Made by a program: the position numbers and the translations under genes | Assembly (NCBI RefSeq): GCF_900115295.1 | Contig: NZ_FOVZ01000002.1 | Coordinates: forward strand, 1 to 64,000 | Length of the DNA: 64,000 nt | Direction of reading: 5' to 3' | Source: Sphingomonas sp. OK281 | GTDB lineage: Bacteria; Pseudomonadota; Alphaproteobacteria; Sphingomonadales; Sphingomonadaceae | Part shown: positions 19,177-28,634 of the stretch, piece after piece | Numbering within the stretch: the first letter of the stretch is position 1 | Layout of the letters: each line of letters starts with the position of its first letter | The notes under the pieces: generated by a model | What the model was told of the DNA's origin: nothing | The model's input: only the letters and a program-made list of their open reading frames with translations | The model's database searches: none

Positions 19177-21984
19177 TCAGAACGTGATGCGAGCGACGCC
19201 AGTGATCTGCCGGTCGCTCATGATCAGGTCGCGCGGCCGGGTGGTGATGCCGTAATAGGTCGAGCGCACCGTGTTGGTGAGGTTGGTCCCGTTCAGCGTC
19301 AGCGAGAGATGCGGCGTTATGTTGGCGGTGATCGATGCATCGAGCTGCCCCGATGCCTTCTGGAACTGCGGCAGATTGCCCGTGCCGTTCGCCGAGGTCG
19401 TCACCAGGAACTCGCTGCGCCAGTTATACGCCACGCGTGCCGAGATCAGCCCGCGCTCGTAGATGCCGATTAGATTGTAGTTATACTTCGACAGCCCCTC
19501 GAGCGACAATTGCGTCACCGGACCGTCGCTTGCCGGGCTCGGGGCCTGCGAATCGACATAGGTGAAGTTCGCCTGGACGCCGAGGCCGGCGAGCGGACCC
19601 GGCAGGAAGTCGAAGAACTGCTGGTACGCGACTTCGGCACCCTTCACCTTGGCCTTGCTGGCGTTGTTGTAGGTGGTGACGTCGTAGGTCGCGGTGACGC
19701 CGTCGGTAAAGGTGACGTCACGCTGCGTGATGACGGTCTGGATGTAGTTCGAGATGTCCTTGTAGAAGCCGGCGACCGTCAGCGATCCACTCTTGGCGAA
19801 ATACCATTCGAGCGAGGCGTCGAAATTGGTCGATTTCATCGGCTTCAGATACGGGTTGCCGGTCGACGTCACGTGCTGCTGGTCGATCTGCGCGGTGCCG
19901 GGCTCGGTGATCGTCAGGCTCGGGTTGAGCTGGTTGAAGTCCGGCCGCGAGATGTTCTTCGACGCGGCAAAGCGCAGCTGGAGTCGGTCGGTCAGGCGCC
20001 CGCGCAGGTTGAGGCTGGGCAGGACCGACGTGTAGGTGTTGGCCTGGTTGACCTCGGTGAAGGTCGGCGCCGCGGTCGACTGGGTACCGTCGGCCAAGGT
20101 GATCAGGTCGACCTGCTGGTAGAAGCCCGATACCGCGACCTTGCTCTGGACCACGCGCACGCCGATGTTGCCGTCGATCGGCACGGGCAGGTCGTCCGCC
20201 TTGAAGAACGCAGCGGCATAGCCGGTATAGGTCTTCTGCGCCTGCGTGTTGGTGCCGCTCGGCACATAGCTTGGCGTCGTCGCGACGCCGAGCGCCGCCC
20301 GGGTAGCGTCGTAGTCGAGCACGGTCGGCAGCGAGAACGCCTGGATGTCGCCGAACAGATCCGCTTGCCCGCGGAAGAAGCCGCTGAGATCGACATAGCG
20401 GAGGTTGGTCGCCGCGCCGGTCAGCCCGGTATAGCGATAGCCGGTATCGCTGGTCCGGTTGCGACGGTCGGCGAACCGGAAGCCCGCCTTGATCGAGCTG
20501 AGGATCCCGCCGTCGAAGCGATATTCGCCGTCGAGGCGGCCGACCTTGTCGGTGCCCTTCGAGGTGTTGAGGTTATCGAGGTAGAAGCCGTTGCTGTACG
20601 TCGCCGGGTTTGCCAGTCCGTCGGCCGACGTGATCTGGAACGACGGAACCGCGCCCGAGATATCCTGCGTGAGCGTTGTCGCGACGCCGCTCAACCCGAC
20701 GATCGAGTTCAGGTTGTTGGTCTTGGAATCCACATATTGCAGATCGCCGGTGATCGTCAGGTTGGCGGTCGGCTTCCACTTGCCGTTGAGCGAGTAATCG
20801 GTCGTCACCGAATGGCGCGCACCGATCGAGGTGTTGTTGCCGATCGGTACGTTGGTGAACGTCCCGCTCTGGAAATCGCCGTTCGCGGCATAGGTGAACG
20901 GCGCACCTGCCAGCGGCGTGATCGACGCGCCGCTGGTGTAGGCGAAATAGCTGTAGCCGTAGGACCGCAGCTTATAGTCGTTGCGGAAGACTTCGCCGGT
21001 GAACTCCAGCGTGTCCGTCGGACGCCATTGCAGCGATACGTCGATGCCGAGGCGACGGCGGTCGCCGAACACTTCGCCGATCCCGGTGCCGTGCGGCAGC
21101 GTGGTGGTCTGGCCGGTACGCCCGAGCGCTGCCAGCGTCGCGGCGTCGTTGGCGTTGGTGGGGTCGAGCGTATAGAACGGCTCGGTCGAGATCGTGTCCT
21201 GCCGGAAACTGGTCTTCTGATACGAGGCGCTCGCCAGGATGCCGATCTCGCCGATGCCGGTGTTCCAGCGATCGCTGACCAGCAGCGACGCCGCCGGCTG
21301 GCTATTCTTGACCAGGTCGTAATAGGTGTTGGTCGCCGAACCTGAGATCTTGAAGCCGTCGAAGTCGAACGGTTTGCGCGTGCGGAAGTTGATCGTGCCG
21401 CTGAGCTGGCCCTCGATCAGGTCGGCCGACGGGTTCTTGTAGACGTCGATGCCGGCGAGCAGCTCGGACGGCACGTCCTCTAGGCTCAGCGCGTTGCTCG
21501 AATTGTTCGCGGTAAAGATGTCGCGCCCGTTCAGCTCCGTGCGGACCTGCGTCAGCCCGCGGATCGCGACCGAACTGCCCTCGCCGAAATTGCGCTGGAT
21601 CTGGATGCCCGAGATGCGCTGCAACGCCTCGGCGATGTTGCGGTCCGGCAGCTTGCCGATGTCCTCGGCGACGATCGAATCGACGATCTGCGTCGAATTG
21701 CGCTTGATGTTCTGGGCGGACTGAAGGCTCGCACGGACGCCCGTGACGACGATATCGTCGCCGGCTCCTGCAGCGACCGGCGCGGTATCGACGGCCTGGG
21801 CCTGGTCGGCGCTCGGGGCGGCAGTACCGCTGGTCTGCTGCGCATCCGCAACCGGTGCGGGCGGGGTCTCCTGCGGCGCCGCGACCTGCGCCTGCGCCAC
21901 CGAACCGACCATCATGAGCGCCAGCAGCGACACGGTCGTGCTCAGACCCTGGATGCTGCCAACTCGAATCTTGGAACGCTTCAT
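19177..21984 (-). CDS. TonB-dependent receptor (sugar-locus type)
   Basis: A 935-residue outer-membrane receptor. The signal peptide ends at VAQAQ (about 34) and an Ala/Pro/Gln spacer follows. DDIVVTGVRASLQSAQNIKR is the start of the mature plug, then IGKLPDRNIAEALQRISGIQI, VAIRGLTQVRTELNGRDIF and a barrel ending in RQITGVARITF. This plug pattern is typical of the large Xanthomonas/Caulobacter receptor family used for plant glycans. The start is ATG 21984, six bases after GGAGGAG; a GTG directly before it is less likely. It is divergent from the GH29/GH42/GH31 operon, so it is the probable importer of oligosaccharides that those enzymes trim. Confidence 0.92.
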   Translation of the reverse strand: MKRSKIRVGSIQGLSTTVSLLALMMVGSVAQAQVAAPQETPPAPVADAQQTSGTAAPSADQAQAVDTAPVAAGAGDDIVVTGVRASLQSAQNIKRNSTQIVDSIVAEDIGKLPDRNIAEALQRISGIQIQRNFGEGSSVAIRGLTQVRTELNGRDIFTANNSSNALSLEDVPSELLAGIDVYKNPSADLIEGQLSGTINFRTRKPFDFDGFKISGSATNTYYDLVKNSQPAASLLVSDRWNTGIGEIGILASASYQKTSFRQDTISTEPFYTLDPTNANDAATLAALGRTGQTTTLPHGTGIGEVFGDRRRLGIDVSLQWRPTDTLEFTGEVFRNDYKLRSYGYSYFAYTSGASITPLAGAPFTYAANGDFQSGTFTNVPIGNNTSIGARHSVTTDYSLNGKWKPTANLTITGDLQYVDSKTNNLNSIVGLSGVATTLTQDISGAVPSFQITSADGLANPATYSNGFYLDNLNTSKGTDKVGRLDGEYRFDGGILSSIKAGFRFADRRNRTSDTGYRYTGLTGAATNLRYVDLSGFFRGQADLFGDIQAFSLPTVLDYDATRAALGVATTPSYVPSGTNTQAQKTYTGYAAAFFKADDLPVPIDGNIGVRVVQSKVAVSGFYQQVDLITLADGTQSTAAPTFTEVNQANTYTSVLPSLNLRGRLTDRLQLRFAASKNISRPDFNQLNPSLTITEPGTAQIDQQHVTSTGNPYLKPMKSTNFDASLEWYFAKSGSLTVAGFYKDISNYIQTVITQRDVTFTDGVTATYDVTTYNNASKAKVKGAEVAYQQFFDFLPGPLAGLGVQANFTYVDSQAPSPASDGPVTQLSLEGLSKYNYNLIGIYERGLISARVAYNWRSEFLVTTSANGTGNLPQFQKASGQLDASITANITPHLSLTLNGTNLTNTVRSTYYGITTRPRDLIMSDRQITGVARITF

Positions 21985-22395
21985 CACACTCTCCTCCAGC
22001 GGGTCTGGCCCTGTCGGACCGCCTGCATTTCAACCTTGGATATCGTGCGCGGCCTGCCGCTACCGTATCGTCCGCGGCGCCTAGCGAATGATTTAGATCA
22101 TTTATATGCTAAATCGATTTACGCCGACAATTTGGTCGGTATGATGGCAAAAATGTCGCACTTGGAACTGCGATGCGCGGAAGCTGAATCACCGAATATC
22201 GCGTACATCTTGCCAAAATAGTCCGAAATCGGCCGGAAATGGCGTGATGGGGTTCAAACAGCCGAATGTGTCCCAAAGATCTCACGAGTGTAATTGTAGG
22301 ACTTAATTGACAAGATCGGTAATATCGGGTCGTTGGTGCGTAATCGGCGCTCGATCCGGGCAGTCGAACCGCCGGAGAGAGGGAGAGGCGTGGTA
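21985..22395. promoter_or_regulatory. Divergent control region with two palindromes
   Basis: This 411-bp spacer between the TonB receptor and the enzyme operon is AT-rich for the window. It holds a perfect palindrome AATGATTTAGATCATT (22087-22102), overlapping arms ATTTAG (22091-22096) and CTAAAT (22109-22114), and GCCGACAATTTGGTCGGT (22123-22140), a 6-bp inverted repeat with one mismatch. A TTGACA is at 22307-22312 without a matching -10. GGAGAGAGGGAGAGG precedes the GH29 start. The palindromes are candidate operators for a regulator encoded elsewhere, as none lies in the locus. Confidence 0.5.
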
Positions 22396-23958
22396 ATGTT
22401 CAGCAAGCGCGAAGTGCTCGGGGCCCCGCTAGCGGCCGCGTTTGGCCTGGACGGACTGGCGCGCGCCGCCCCGCCGCCGCACCGGTCGCAGACTCACCCC
22501 TCGCCGCTCGCCCACCGCGCCATCGCACCGGGTCGGTTCGATGCCACCGCCCAGTCGCTCGGCGGCTACCGGGCCCCGGACTGGTTTCGCGATGCCAAGT
22601 TCGGCATCTGGGCGCATTGGGGACCGCAGGCGGTGCCGAGCCAGGGCGACTGGTATGCACGCTTTATGTACGTGCCCGGCCACCCGCATTACGATCATCA
22701 CGTCAAGACCTACGGCCACCCTTCCAAGGTCGGCTACAAGGACATCATCCCGTTGTGGCGCGCGGAAAAGTTCGATCCCGATGCGCTTGCCGCGCGCTAT
22801 GCCGCCGCCGGCGCGCGCTACCTGGTGTCGATGGGCGTGCATCACGACAATTTCGATCTCTGGCGATCGAAGCATCATCGCTGGAACGCCGTGGCGATGG
22901 GGCCGAAGCGCGACATCGTCGGCGACTGGAAGGCAGCCGCCGTGCGGAACGGCCTGCGCTTCGGCGTGTCCGAGCATCTCGGCGCCAGCTATTGCTGGTG
23001 GTATCCCAACCACCTCTACGATCAGTTCTGGCCCAAGCTCGGTCTCGCCTATGACGGTGCCGATCCGCGCTATGCCGATCTCTATCATACCAACCGCGAC
23101 GAGCCGTTCATCAACACGCCCGCCAGCTGGTACACGACCAACCCGGCCTATCACGCCCGGTGGTTCGACCGGATCCGCGACCTGATCGACACGCACGAGC
23201 CCGACCTGCTCTATTCGGACGGCGGCCTGCCGTTCGGCGAAGTCGGACGCTCGCTCCTCGCGCATTTCTACAACAGCAGCGTGGCGCGCAACGGGACGCT
23301 GGAAGCGGTCTACAACTGCAAGGATTCAGGTTCGGGCGCGTTCAGTTCGGACTGGGCGGTCCAGGATGTCGAGCGCGGCGTCCTGAAGGGTATCAACCCG
23401 CACGCCTGGCAGACCGACACCTCGAACGGCGACTGGTTCTTCAACCGGTCCGACACCTACAAGACTGCCGACGAGGTCATCGCGATGCTGGCCGATGTCG
23501 TCAGCAAGAACGGCAACCTGCTGCTGAACGTCGTGATGCACGGCGACGGCAGCCTGCCCGCGGAATCGGACCGGTTGCTGACCGATCTGGCGCCGTGGAT
23601 GGCCGCCAATGGCGAAGCGATACACGGTACGCGCCCGTGGAAGATCTATGGCGAGGGCCCGACCACCGCGACTGCCGGCGCGTTTGCGGAAAAGACCAGC
23701 TACACCCCGCAGGACATCCGGTTCACCACGAAGGGCGAGACGCTGTATGCGATCACGCTCGGCATGCCTGAGGGCCGGACCGTGATCACGTCGCTGGCCC
23801 AGCCCAATCCGCACGAACGACGCCGCGTGCGTGCGGTGCGGTTGCTCGGTCGACCCGCCGGTATCGCGTTTCGCCAGACCGGGCAGGCGCTGGTGATCGA
23901 CCTGCCCGCGGTCTTGCCGACCCGCCACGCGAGCGCCTTCGCGATCGATTTCGCCTGA
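22396..23958 (+). CDS. Alpha-L-fucosidase (GH29), copy 1
   Basis: A 520-residue exported glycosidase beginning MFSKREVLGAPLAAAFG, an atypical twin-arginine-less signal. The GH29 barrel shows WFRDAKFGIWAHWGPQAVP, HHDNFDLW, GPKRDIVGDW and the catalytic nucleophile D275 in DLLYSDGGLPFG. The C-terminal part is a beta-sandwich (DIRFTTKGETLYAITL). GH29 enzymes release alpha-linked L-fucose by retention. It is the first gene of a run of five on this strand. A paralogue ends the same run at 29428, suggesting different linkage preferences. GGAGAGAGGGAGAGG upstream supports ATG 22396. Confidence 0.9.
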   Translation: MFSKREVLGAPLAAAFGLDGLARAAPPPHRSQTHPSPLAHRAIAPGRFDATAQSLGGYRAPDWFRDAKFGIWAHWGPQAVPSQGDWYARFMYVPGHPHYDHHVKTYGHPSKVGYKDIIPLWRAEKFDPDALAARYAAAGARYLVSMGVHHDNFDLWRSKHHRWNAVAMGPKRDIVGDWKAAAVRNGLRFGVSEHLGASYCWWYPNHLYDQFWPKLGLAYDGADPRYADLYHTNRDEPFINTPASWYTTNPAYHARWFDRIRDLIDTHEPDLLYSDGGLPFGEVGRSLLAHFYNSSVARNGTLEAVYNCKDSGSGAFSSDWAVQDVERGVLKGINPHAWQTDTSNGDWFFNRSDTYKTADEVIAMLADVVSKNGNLLLNVVMHGDGSLPAESDRLLTDLAPWMAANGEAIHGTRPWKIYGEGPTTATAGAFAEKTSYTPQDIRFTTKGETLYAITLGMPEGRTVITSLAQPNPHERRRVRAVRLLGRPAGIAFRQTGQALVIDLPAVLPTRHASAFAIDFA

Positions 23959-24023
23959 CGACCGGAAGATCGCGCACGTGCCGGACGCGCGCGACGAATC
24001 GCATACGAGCTTGGAGAGGCTTC

Positions 24024-26099
24024 TTGAAACATCCGATTATCCGCGCCCTGCGGTTTGCCCTGCTCACTGCGGCGACGCTGTCCGTCCCCCTTGCCGGCAT
24101 CGCCCCGGCGCAGGCGCAGAGCGCCGTGGGGCATCCCGACTGGCCGGGCCGGGGCGACCTGTTCGTCGGCGCCTGCTATCAGCCGATCGACCGGTCGCCC
24201 GAGCAGATCCGCCAGGATATCGCGATCATGAAGGGCGCCGGGTTCACGATGGTCCGGATGGGCGACCTGTCCTGGGATTCGTTCGAACCGCAGGAAGGCC
24301 ATTTCACCTTCGAATGGTTCGACGCGATCCTCGATCAGATGCATGCCGCCGGGATCGAGGTGTTGCTGGACATTCCCGGCCAGCCCGCGCCGACCTGGCT
24401 GCACAAACACTATCCCGGCGTCGACCTCGTCACGCAGGACGGCGTCCGGCGCAACGCGGCGACGCGATACTGGGACGATATCAGCGATCCCGATTACCGC
24501 CGGCTCGTCCGGCGGCTCGCCGAGCAGATGCTGAAGCGCTACGCCCATAACCCCGCGGTGATCGCGGTCGGCTACACCAACGAGATCGGCAACGGCCAGA
24601 TGTCGTACTCGCCGGCCGACCGGCAACGCTTCGTCGGCTGGCTGCAGAAGAGATACGGGACAATCGCCGCACTCAACACCGCCTGGGCGACGCAACGCTG
24701 GTCGCGCCGGATCAACACCTGGACCGAGGTCGACCTGCCCTACGGCAATGGCCCGGGGCCGAACGAGCGCAATCTCGACCTTCGCCGCTTCTGGTCCGAC
24801 GACACGATCGGCGCGCTCACCGACCTCGAAGCGGTGCGCAAGCAATACGCGCCGAACCTGCCGGTCGCGTCGAATTTCTGGCCCGACGCCTGGACCAAGG
24901 GGTTCGATTACCTCCGGTCGTGGGACAAGGTCTCGACCTATGGCGGGCAGGGCTTCTATCCCGGCGAGCCGCTCGGCGCCGCGCTCGACGTGTCGCGCAA
25001 CCGCGCCGGGCACGACACGCCGATGTGGCTGAACGAGTTCACCGCGGGCGGTGGCGGCTATTACGGCACGCCGGGCCGGTCGCGCATGTGGGCCTATTTC
25101 GGGCTGATCTACTACGCGCAGACCTTCCTTGCCTGGACGTTCAACTCGCATAGCGGCGGCGAAGAACAAGGACTGTTCGGACTGGTCGACCACGATGGCC
25201 GCCCGTCGTGGAAGGTCGGCGAGTTCGGCCAGATCGCCCGCGAGTTCGCGCAACTGAAGACGATGGGTTTCCCGCGCTACCGCCAGCCCGAGGTGGCGAT
25301 CGCCTATTCGTTCCAGACCAACTGGCTGACCTCGCCCCCACCCGGGCCCAACACGATGCAGGAATATTTCAAGACCAGCTATCCCGATCAGGCCAAGGCC
25401 GCACTCGAACCGCTGTTCGCCGACAACATCGATACCGCGGTGATCGACATCGGCCACGACGCGATCGATCGGTACAAGCTCGTCATCCTGCCCAGCGCGT
25501 ACATGATCGACAAGGAAACCGCCGACGCGGTGCGGCGCTACGTCGCGAACGGCGGGACGGTGATCATGACCGGCTATTCCGCCAAGGTGGACGAGACCGG
25601 CAAATGGTTCGAGACGCCGTTGCCCGGCCGGCTGACCGATGTGTTCGGCGTCCGGACCAACGAGTTCTACCGCTCGGAGCAACCTCTGAAGGTGACGTTC
25701 GAAGGCGTCGAGCGAACCGGCAGCGATCCGTATTACGAGGTGCTCGAGCCGAGTACGGCCAAACCCCTGGCGATGTTCACCAACACCCCGAAGCCGAGCC
25801 CGGCGATCACCGTCAACCACTTCGGCAAGGGCCGGGCGATCTACCTCGCCACCGCCGCACAGGCAGCGTTCCTCGATCCGCTGGTCCGATCGCTTTACGC
25901 AGACCTCGGGATCGAGCGCGGCCCGGTCACCCCGCCGGGCGTGGTCGCGCGCGTCGTCGAGGGGCGTACATTGTACGTCAACACCACCACCGCGCCTGCC
26001 CGCGTCGCCCTGTCTGGCGAGAAACACGATCTCCTGACCGGCAAGGCGTATACCGATCGGCTCGATCTTGCGCCCTATGGCGTAGCGTTGCTGCGATAG
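24024..26099 (+). CDS. Beta-galactosidase (GH42)
   Basis: A 691-residue secreted enzyme with a signal peptide ending at AQAQS (33). The GH42 barrel has FVGACYQPIDRSPEQI, the acid/base E187 in GYTNEIGNG and the nucleophile E338 in MWLNEFTAGG. A trimerisation-like alpha/beta domain (VAIAYSFQTNWL, IDRYKLVILPSAYMID, YVANGGTVIMTGYSAKVDETG) and a small C-terminal beta domain follow. It would remove terminal beta-galactose. The start is TTG 24024 with GGAGAG five bases upstream. It is the second galactosidase of the locus besides the GH35 gene, and it follows the first fucosidase by 65 bp, suggesting one operon. Confidence 0.9.
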   Translation: MKHPIIRALRFALLTAATLSVPLAGIAPAQAQSAVGHPDWPGRGDLFVGACYQPIDRSPEQIRQDIAIMKGAGFTMVRMGDLSWDSFEPQEGHFTFEWFDAILDQMHAAGIEVLLDIPGQPAPTWLHKHYPGVDLVTQDGVRRNAATRYWDDISDPDYRRLVRRLAEQMLKRYAHNPAVIAVGYTNEIGNGQMSYSPADRQRFVGWLQKRYGTIAALNTAWATQRWSRRINTWTEVDLPYGNGPGPNERNLDLRRFWSDDTIGALTDLEAVRKQYAPNLPVASNFWPDAWTKGFDYLRSWDKVSTYGGQGFYPGEPLGAALDVSRNRAGHDTPMWLNEFTAGGGGYYGTPGRSRMWAYFGLIYYAQTFLAWTFNSHSGGEEQGLFGLVDHDGRPSWKVGEFGQIAREFAQLKTMGFPRYRQPEVAIAYSFQTNWLTSPPPGPNTMQEYFKTSYPDQAKAALEPLFADNIDTAVIDIGHDAIDRYKLVILPSAYMIDKETADAVRRYVANGGTVIMTGYSAKVDETGKWFETPLPGRLTDVFGVRTNEFYRSEQPLKVTFEGVERTGSDPYYEVLEPSTAKPLAMFTNTPKPSPAITVNHFGKGRAIYLATAAQAAFLDPLVRSLYADLGIERGPVTPPGVVARVVEGRTLYVNTTTAPARVALSGEKHDLLTGKAYTDRLDLAPYGVALLR

Positions 26100-26234
26100 G
26101 TCCGCCAAGTTTCGTCGCGGCGGACGCAGGAAATATGGTTGATCCGCGCCGATTATCTGCAATTATACGACAAAATCGCCGCACTGGCGACGTTTGCGCT
26201 ACCGTCAGGGCATAAGCCCGTGGAGAGGATTTCG

Positions 26235-28634
26235 ATGCATATCGCCCGAGCGCGTGGTTTCACGCAGTCGCCCAACCTGTCCCGCAACACCTATGGATCG
26301 GGATGGTCGTCGCGACTGTTCGCGCGGTTGGCCATCGGCGTCTCGCTCGCGACGCTCGGCAGCGCAGCCGTCGCCGCACCGATCGCCACGGTCGATCGCA
26401 ACGGCAGCCTCGTTTCGGTCGAAGCCTATGCGCCCAACATCATCCGCGTGACGATCGCCACCGACCGCGGACAGGTCGACGCGCCCCCCGGTGATGGTCC
26501 CAATGCAAAGCCCAACGCCGCCGGCTGGACGCATCGTAATGACGCAGGCGCCGACGTCTTCACCTCGTCCGCGCTGTCGCTGTCGGTCGACGCAAAGCCC
26601 TGGCCCAAGGCGCCGACGCAGATGGAGCGCTATTTCGCGCCGTCGCTGCCGCCGGTGTCGGTGACGATCCGCAAGCCCGACGGCACCATGCTGACGCAAA
26701 TGACCGGCTGGGAAATGGCGCCGCACACCGTCAATGGCGAGAAGACGTTCCGCGTCGGCGCGAGCTTCGCCTCGCCTGCCGACGAGCATTATTACGGCCT
26801 GGGCCAGAACCAGGAGGGCAAGCTGGACCTGCGCGGTCGCACGATCGACTGCCGCCATAATTACGATGCGCCGGCGGGCGAGACGGTCTGCGTGCCGTTC
26901 ATGGTCACCAACAAGGGCTACGGCATCGTCTGGGACAATCCGTCCTCGACCGTCGTTTCCCCCGGCCTGCATAGTGCGACGCACTGGCAGTCGGAGGTCG
27001 GAGAGCGCGTCTCGTTCTTCGTCATCACCGGCGCCACCACCGACGAGATCTATGCCGGCTACGCCACGCTGACCGGCACCACGCCGCTGCCGCCGAAGGC
27101 CGCGTTCGGCCTCATCCAGAGCAAGGCACGCTACGAGACCGAGAAGGAACTGCTCGACGTCGCCAACGGGTATCGGAGCCGTGGCCTGCCGCTCGACATT
27201 ATGGTGCTCGACTGGTTCTACTGGTCGCGCATGGGCCAGCTCGACATCGACCGGAATTACTTCCCCGACCCCAAGGGCATGAACGACAAATTGAAGTCGA
27301 TGGGGATGCATTCGATCATCAGCGTCTGGCCGCGGTTCGAAAAGGAATCGCGCTACTTCGACCTGCTGTCGAGCAAGGGCTGGTTGCTGAAGGACAAGGA
27401 CGGGAACGTCGTCGACGGCCTGCCGATCCGGTCCGACCGCGCGGGCGCGTTGCTCGACAGCACCAACCCCGATGCGCGCCACTGGTTCTGGGACCGGATC
27501 CGCGACAACATCGCCAGCCAGGGCTTCGACTGGTTCTGGCTCGACGAGACCGAGCCAGACCTAGTGCCCGACGGCAGCTTCTACTCGATCGGCTCGGGCG
27601 ACCGCTATCACAACGTCTTCCCGCTGCTCCACACGATGAGCGTGGCAGACGGGTCGGCGAAGGATCGCCCCACGATGCGCAACCTGATCCTGTCGCGCGC
27701 GGCCTATCTCGGTGCGCAGCGCAACGGCGGGCTGTTCTGGTCGTCGGACATCAAGTCGACCTGGGAGGCGCTGCATCGGCAGGTCCCCGCCGGCCTAGGC
27801 TTCACCGCCAGCGGCATGGCCTATTGGGGCAGCGACATCGGCGGCTGGCAATGGCCGAACGGACCCAAGGCGACGCGCCCGGTGCTGCTCGATCCAGCCG
27901 GCGCGACCGCGATGGCGCCCGATTATGCGGACTATCCCGAGCTGTTCACGCGCTGGTTCGGGTACAGCGTGTTCACGCCGACGCTGCGGATCCACGGCCA
28001 GCGCCCGGCCACCGCGATCTGGCAGTATGGCACCGCGGCCGAGCCGGTCCTCGCGAACTTCCTGAAGCTGCGGTATTCCTTGATGCCGTATATCTATTCG
28101 CTCGGGCGCCACACGTACGAGAGCAATGCGCCGATGATGCGCGCGCTGTTCATGGATTTCCCGAACGATCCGAACGTCGCCGACATGGGCGACGAATATA
28201 TGTTCGGTCCCGCCTTCCTGGTCGCGCCCGTCACCGAACAGGGCAAGACCAGCCGCCAGGTCTATCTGCCGGCCGGGGCCGAATGGTATGATTACTGGAC
28301 CAACCAGCGGTTCACGGGCGGCCAGACCGTCACGGCCAATGCGCCGATCGACAAGATCCCGCTGTTCGTGCGCGCCGGGTCGATCATCCCGATGGGCGTC
28401 CAGGTGCCGAGCACCGCGACCGCGCAGGCGCTCGAGAGCATCCGCGTCTATCCCGGCGCGGATGCGAGCTTCGCGCTGTACGACGATGACGGCGTGACCA
28501 ACGACTATCGCACCAAGGGCGGCCGCAAGGCGACCCTGCGCTGGGACGACAAGACCCGGCGGCTGACCGCGTCGGGCAAGCTGCCGACCGGGCAGGACGC
28601 CGCATCGCTGGTCCAGATCGTCGCTGCAAAGTGA
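26235..28634 (+). CDS. Alpha-xylosidase/alpha-glucosidase (GH31)
   Basis: A 799-residue GH31 enzyme with a signal-like stretch around residues 29-48. An N-terminal beta domain (HYYGLGQNQEG; YYGLGQ is the family mark) precedes the barrel. The nucleophile is D437 in DWFWLDETEPD and the acid/base is D505 in WSSDIKSTW. C-terminal beta domains end with ASFALYDDDGVTNDY. Members with this arrangement are often alpha-xylosidases that clip alpha-1,6-xylose from xyloglucan oligosaccharides, though alpha-glucosidase activity cannot be excluded. ATG 26235 follows GGAGAGG with good spacing; an upstream in-frame ATG at 26139 lacks one. Its TGA overlaps the next start by one base. Confidence 0.9.
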   Translation: MHIARARGFTQSPNLSRNTYGSGWSSRLFARLAIGVSLATLGSAAVAAPIATVDRNGSLVSVEAYAPNIIRVTIATDRGQVDAPPGDGPNAKPNAAGWTHRNDAGADVFTSSALSLSVDAKPWPKAPTQMERYFAPSLPPVSVTIRKPDGTMLTQMTGWEMAPHTVNGEKTFRVGASFASPADEHYYGLGQNQEGKLDLRGRTIDCRHNYDAPAGETVCVPFMVTNKGYGIVWDNPSSTVVSPGLHSATHWQSEVGERVSFFVITGATTDEIYAGYATLTGTTPLPPKAAFGLIQSKARYETEKELLDVANGYRSRGLPLDIMVLDWFYWSRMGQLDIDRNYFPDPKGMNDKLKSMGMHSIISVWPRFEKESRYFDLLSSKGWLLKDKDGNVVDGLPIRSDRAGALLDSTNPDARHWFWDRIRDNIASQGFDWFWLDETEPDLVPDGSFYSIGSGDRYHNVFPLLHTMSVADGSAKDRPTMRNLILSRAAYLGAQRNGGLFWSSDIKSTWEALHRQVPAGLGFTASGMAYWGSDIGGWQWPNGPKATRPVLLDPAGATAMAPDYADYPELFTRWFGYSVFTPTLRIHGQRPATAIWQYGTAAEPVLANFLKLRYSLMPYIYSLGRHTYESNAPMMRALFMDFPNDPNVADMGDEYMFGPAFLVAPVTEQGKTSRQVYLPAGAEWYDYWTNQRFTGGQTVTANAPIDKIPLFVRAGSIIPMGVQVPSTATAQALESIRVYPGADASFALYDDDGVTNDYRTKGGRKATLRWDDKTRRLTASGKLPTGQDAASLVQIVAAK

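Noticed and set aside
19510..21345. A long frame on the plus strand across the TonB receptor
   Set aside because: Arg/Gly/Val-rich shadow without motifs, fully inside the receptor gene.
23700..26162. An 820-residue open frame antisense to the GH29/GH42 genes
   Set aside because: Shadow of GC-rich third positions on the real genes; no domain is recognisable.
26139..26234. An earlier start for the GH31 gene at 26139
   Set aside because: No ribosome site and atypical residues; ATG 26235 has GGAGAGG at good spacing.
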